From Gudongella sp046224405 (GTDB lineage: Bacteria; Bacillota; Clostridia; Tissierellales; Tissierellaceae): a DNA stretch of 64,000 bases. The number at the start of each line of letters is the position of its first letter. The stretch's first letter is position 1. The DNA is taken from assembly GCF_046224405.1 (NCBI RefSeq), contig NZ_JBJXRK010000004.1:62001-126000 (forward strand). The letters are read 5' to 3'. The notes under the pieces are model-generated. The model saw only the letters and a program-made list of their open reading frames with translations. It was not told where the DNA came from and did not search any database. A program made the position numbers and the translations under genes. This document shows, piece by piece, positions 62,711 through 64,000 of the stretch.

Positions 62711-63114
62711 TACTTACTCTCCTCTTCCTTAGCTCTCTTTATCAAATCCTCAACCTTTTCCTTTATTATATCCCTGGTCTCCCTGTAATCCTCAATAGGT
62801 CCACCGGAGGGATCGTCCAAGCCCCAGTCCTCCATAAATCTGTTTGGGACAAAAGGACAAACCACATTACACCCCATTGTTATGAGATAATCCACTTCGT
62901 CAGGTACTGCATCCATTAGCTTGGGATAATGACCGGACATGTCAACGCCGGCTTCCTCCATTACTTCCTTTGCCAAAGGCTTTACCTCAGGGTACTCCTC
63001 GGTACCTGCAGAATATACCTCAAAATCGTCTCCTCCCAGGTGCTTGAGCCAACCTTCAGCCATCTGAGACCTGCAAGAATTGTGCACACACACAAACGCA
63101 ACTTTAGTTCCCAT
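62710..63114 (-). CDS. arsC: Arsenate reductase, thioredoxin-coupled LMW phosphatase type
   Basis: A 134-residue protein with the low-molecular-weight PTP fold. The active site is CVHNSCRSQMAEG (Cys about 9, Arg about 15), with a Cys pair distal (MGCNVVCPF, about 81-85) matching the redox relay of the Staphylococcus/Bacillus ArsC type. Conserved D-W-G-L-D-D-P follows. It reduces arsenate with thioredoxin. It lies 11 nt after the ArsR gene and overlaps cobW. No arsenite pump (ArsB/Acr3) is visible in this window. Confidence 0.93.
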   Translation of the reverse strand: MGTKVAFVCVHNSCRSQMAEGWLKHLGGDDFEVYSAGTEEYPEVKPLAKEVMEEAGVDMSGHYPKLMDAVPDEVDYLITMGCNVVCPFVPNRFMEDWGLDDPSGGPIEDYRETRDIIKEKVEDLIKRAKEEESK

Positions 63115-63125
63115 CTAACCACTCC

Positions 63126-63437
63126 TTAAAGTTTACATATTCTTGTCTTTCTATGACATATGCAGTTTTCCTTCGGATTGGTCAGATACTCAAGATAACC
63201 CGAAAGATCCTCCACGACATCATGATTTATACTGTAATTCATCCATTTTCCTGCTTTTTTCCCTTCAACAACCCCTGATTTCACAAGTATTTTCATATGA
63301 TGAGATATTGTAGGCTGAGTCAGCTCCAAACCCTCCATAATGTCACAAGCGCACATATCTCCGCATGATAGCATATCGAGAATCAAAAGCCTGTTTTTGT
63401 CAGCCAGTGCCTTTAAAACATCTACTCTACGATCCAT
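63126..63437 (-). CDS. arsR: ArsR-family metalloregulator
   Basis: A 103-residue winged-helix repressor. The metalloid site motif is SCGDMCACDI (CxCD). The recognition helix is LTQPTISHHMKILVKSG and the C-terminus carries an unusual cluster (CICHRKTRIC) that may be a second metal site. The start at 63437 is preferred to GTG at 63449, with AGGGGTG upstream. It is the regulator of arsR-arsC-cobW. Confidence 0.92.
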   Translation of the reverse strand: MDRRVDVLKALADKNRLLILDMLSCGDMCACDIMEGLELTQPTISHHMKILVKSGVVEGKKAGKWMNYSINHDVVEDLSGYLEYLTNPKENCICHRKTRICKL

Positions 63438-63489
63438 ACATACCCACACCCCTTTGCTTCTTTTACATTTAAATTTATCTATCTATATG

Positions 63490-63516
63490 TTAAAAGAATA
63501 ACCCACTTTCGTGGGC
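63490..63516 (-). terminator. Weak hairpin after the thioredoxin-like gene
   Basis: GCCCAC GAAA GTGGGT hairpin followed by TATTCTTTT on the minus strand, about 80 nt beyond the thioredoxin stop; could terminate or attenuate before arsR. Confidence 0.5.
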
Positions 63517-63595
63517 TTGTCAATACTTTATCAATGATTTTGCAATAATTTTACAATAATTCAACAATCATTGCCTAAAGGGTATGGATCCATGG

Positions 63596-63832
63596 CTACT
63601 TTTCTAAAATAATCCTTTTGAAATCCTCAACACTTGGTATCCTGCCTGTTGTCAGGACCTTTTCATCAACTACAATTCCTGGAGTTGTAAGGATTCCATA
63701 CTTCATCATGGTTACCAGGTCTTCAACCTTTTCCAACTGTACCTCCTGCCCAAGCTCATCAATGGCCTTTTGGGCATTTGCATATGACTTGTCACATTTG
63801 TCACAGCCTGTTCCCAGAATCTTGATTACCAT
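63596..63832 (-). CDS. Small thioredoxin-like redox-active disulfide protein
   Basis: A 78-residue thioredoxin_3-type protein (redox-active disulfide protein 2 family). The active site is GCDKCD (Cys about 10 and 13) and the cis-proline region is LTTPGIVVDEKVL. ATG at 63832 follows GGAGGTGAC. It precedes arsR, so it may supply electrons to ArsC or act in metal handling; that is inferred from location. Confidence 0.88.
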   Translation of the reverse strand: MVIKILGTGCDKCDKSYANAQKAIDELGQEVQLEKVEDLVTMMKYGILTTPGIVVDEKVLTTGRIPSVEDFKRIILEK

Positions 63833-63857
63833 ATGTCACCTCCGTTCAATGAATATC

Positions 63858-64000
63858 TTACCCAGCAACTGCAACTTTAAGCTGACTATGTCCATAATTT
63901 CTTAAATATCCCGAATATATAAGTTCCAGACCTTCATACTCAATTATGTCCATAGGTGAAGTAAGACCTGGATGCTTGCTTGATAGGTCGATTCCACTCT
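63858..64000 (-). CDS. Unidentified CDS, C-terminal fragment (N-terminus beyond window)
   Basis: An open frame of 47 residues ends at TAA 63858, 25 nt before the thioredoxin-like gene start, and runs off the right edge. The visible sequence ends YLRNYGHSQLKVAVAG. No family is recognised. Close spacing suggests co-transcription with the thioredoxin-like gene. Confidence 0.5.
   Translation of the reverse strand, partial: SGIDLSSKHPGLTSPMDIIEYEGLELIYSGYLRNYGHSQLKVAVAG

Noticed and set aside
1..64000. tRNA, rRNA, CRISPR arrays, prophage or integrative element.
   Set aside because: No tRNA cloverleaf, rRNA, repeat-spacer pattern, integrase or phage structural genes were recognised; the only mobile-type gene is the Y1 transposase.

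Overview
The window reads as chromosome of an anaerobic, low-to-moderate GC Firmicute of the class Clostridia. Supporting traits are AGGAGG-type ribosome binding sites, TTG and GTG starts, GatCAB, formate-tetrahydrofolate ligase, a tungsten-type aldehyde:ferredoxin oxidoreductase, a 2-hydroxyacyl-CoA dehydratase activase system, T-box/SAM/guanine/PRPP leader RNAs and a probable selenocysteine codon. The species cannot be named from this sequence alone. Nearly all genes lie on the minus strand.

Layout in plus-strand coordinates: a truncated dicarboxylate symporter (1-555); pcrA-ligA-gatC-gatA-gatB (669-8050); a Cache-HAMP-PAS-GGDEF-HD-GYP signalling protein (8.2-10.9 kb); a T-box-controlled operon of an amidinotransferase, a 41-residue membrane protein and an SSS symporter (11.1-14.2 kb); a REP-type Y1 transposase between repeated hairpins; a flavinylated lipoprotein with a duplicated domain; a long glutamine synthetase-like enzyme; an AOR/ThiF pair; a MarR-ABC export operon with a giant heptad-repeat permease (22.2-27.3 kb); plus-strand MFS and GDPD genes; yerC; and fhs.

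The 31.9-40.7 kb region is a purine regulon: NCS2 permease-purC, then purE-purF-purM-purN-purH-purD. Each half is preceded by the same composite leader, a guanine aptamer followed by a ykkC-type (PRPP-class) aptamer and an intrinsic terminator. PurF has lost its Ntn glutaminase residues (nucleophile Cys to Ser, oxyanion Asn to Asp) but keeps its PRPP site and Fe-S cysteines, so it is probably ammonia-dependent. guaB lies separately at 57.7 kb.

From 40.9 kb onward: a methyltransferase and a questin-oxidase-like gene, csp, a SAM-riboswitch-controlled metY-metA methionine operon, and an ArsR/P-type ATPase metal-efflux operon. The ATPase has an in-frame UGA in place of the first Cys of its GMDCxxC metal-binding motif, with a well-formed SECIS-like hairpin 16 nt downstream, so it is very likely a selenoprotein. 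Next come secreted and lipoprotein genes, a class II aldolase, DUF975, a two-gene dehydratase-activase system normally found as one fused protein, guaB, a lipoprotein NrfA without NrfH, an M20 amidohydrolase, and an arsenic-type operon (ArsR, ArsC, CobW GTPase, small thioredoxin).

Dispersed non-coding repeats occupy gaps at about 21.7-22.1, 49.6-49.7 and 57.4-57.6 kb. The strongest observations are the selenocysteine ATPase, the two tandem riboswitch leaders, the degenerate PurF and the T-box-controlled amidinotransferase operon.
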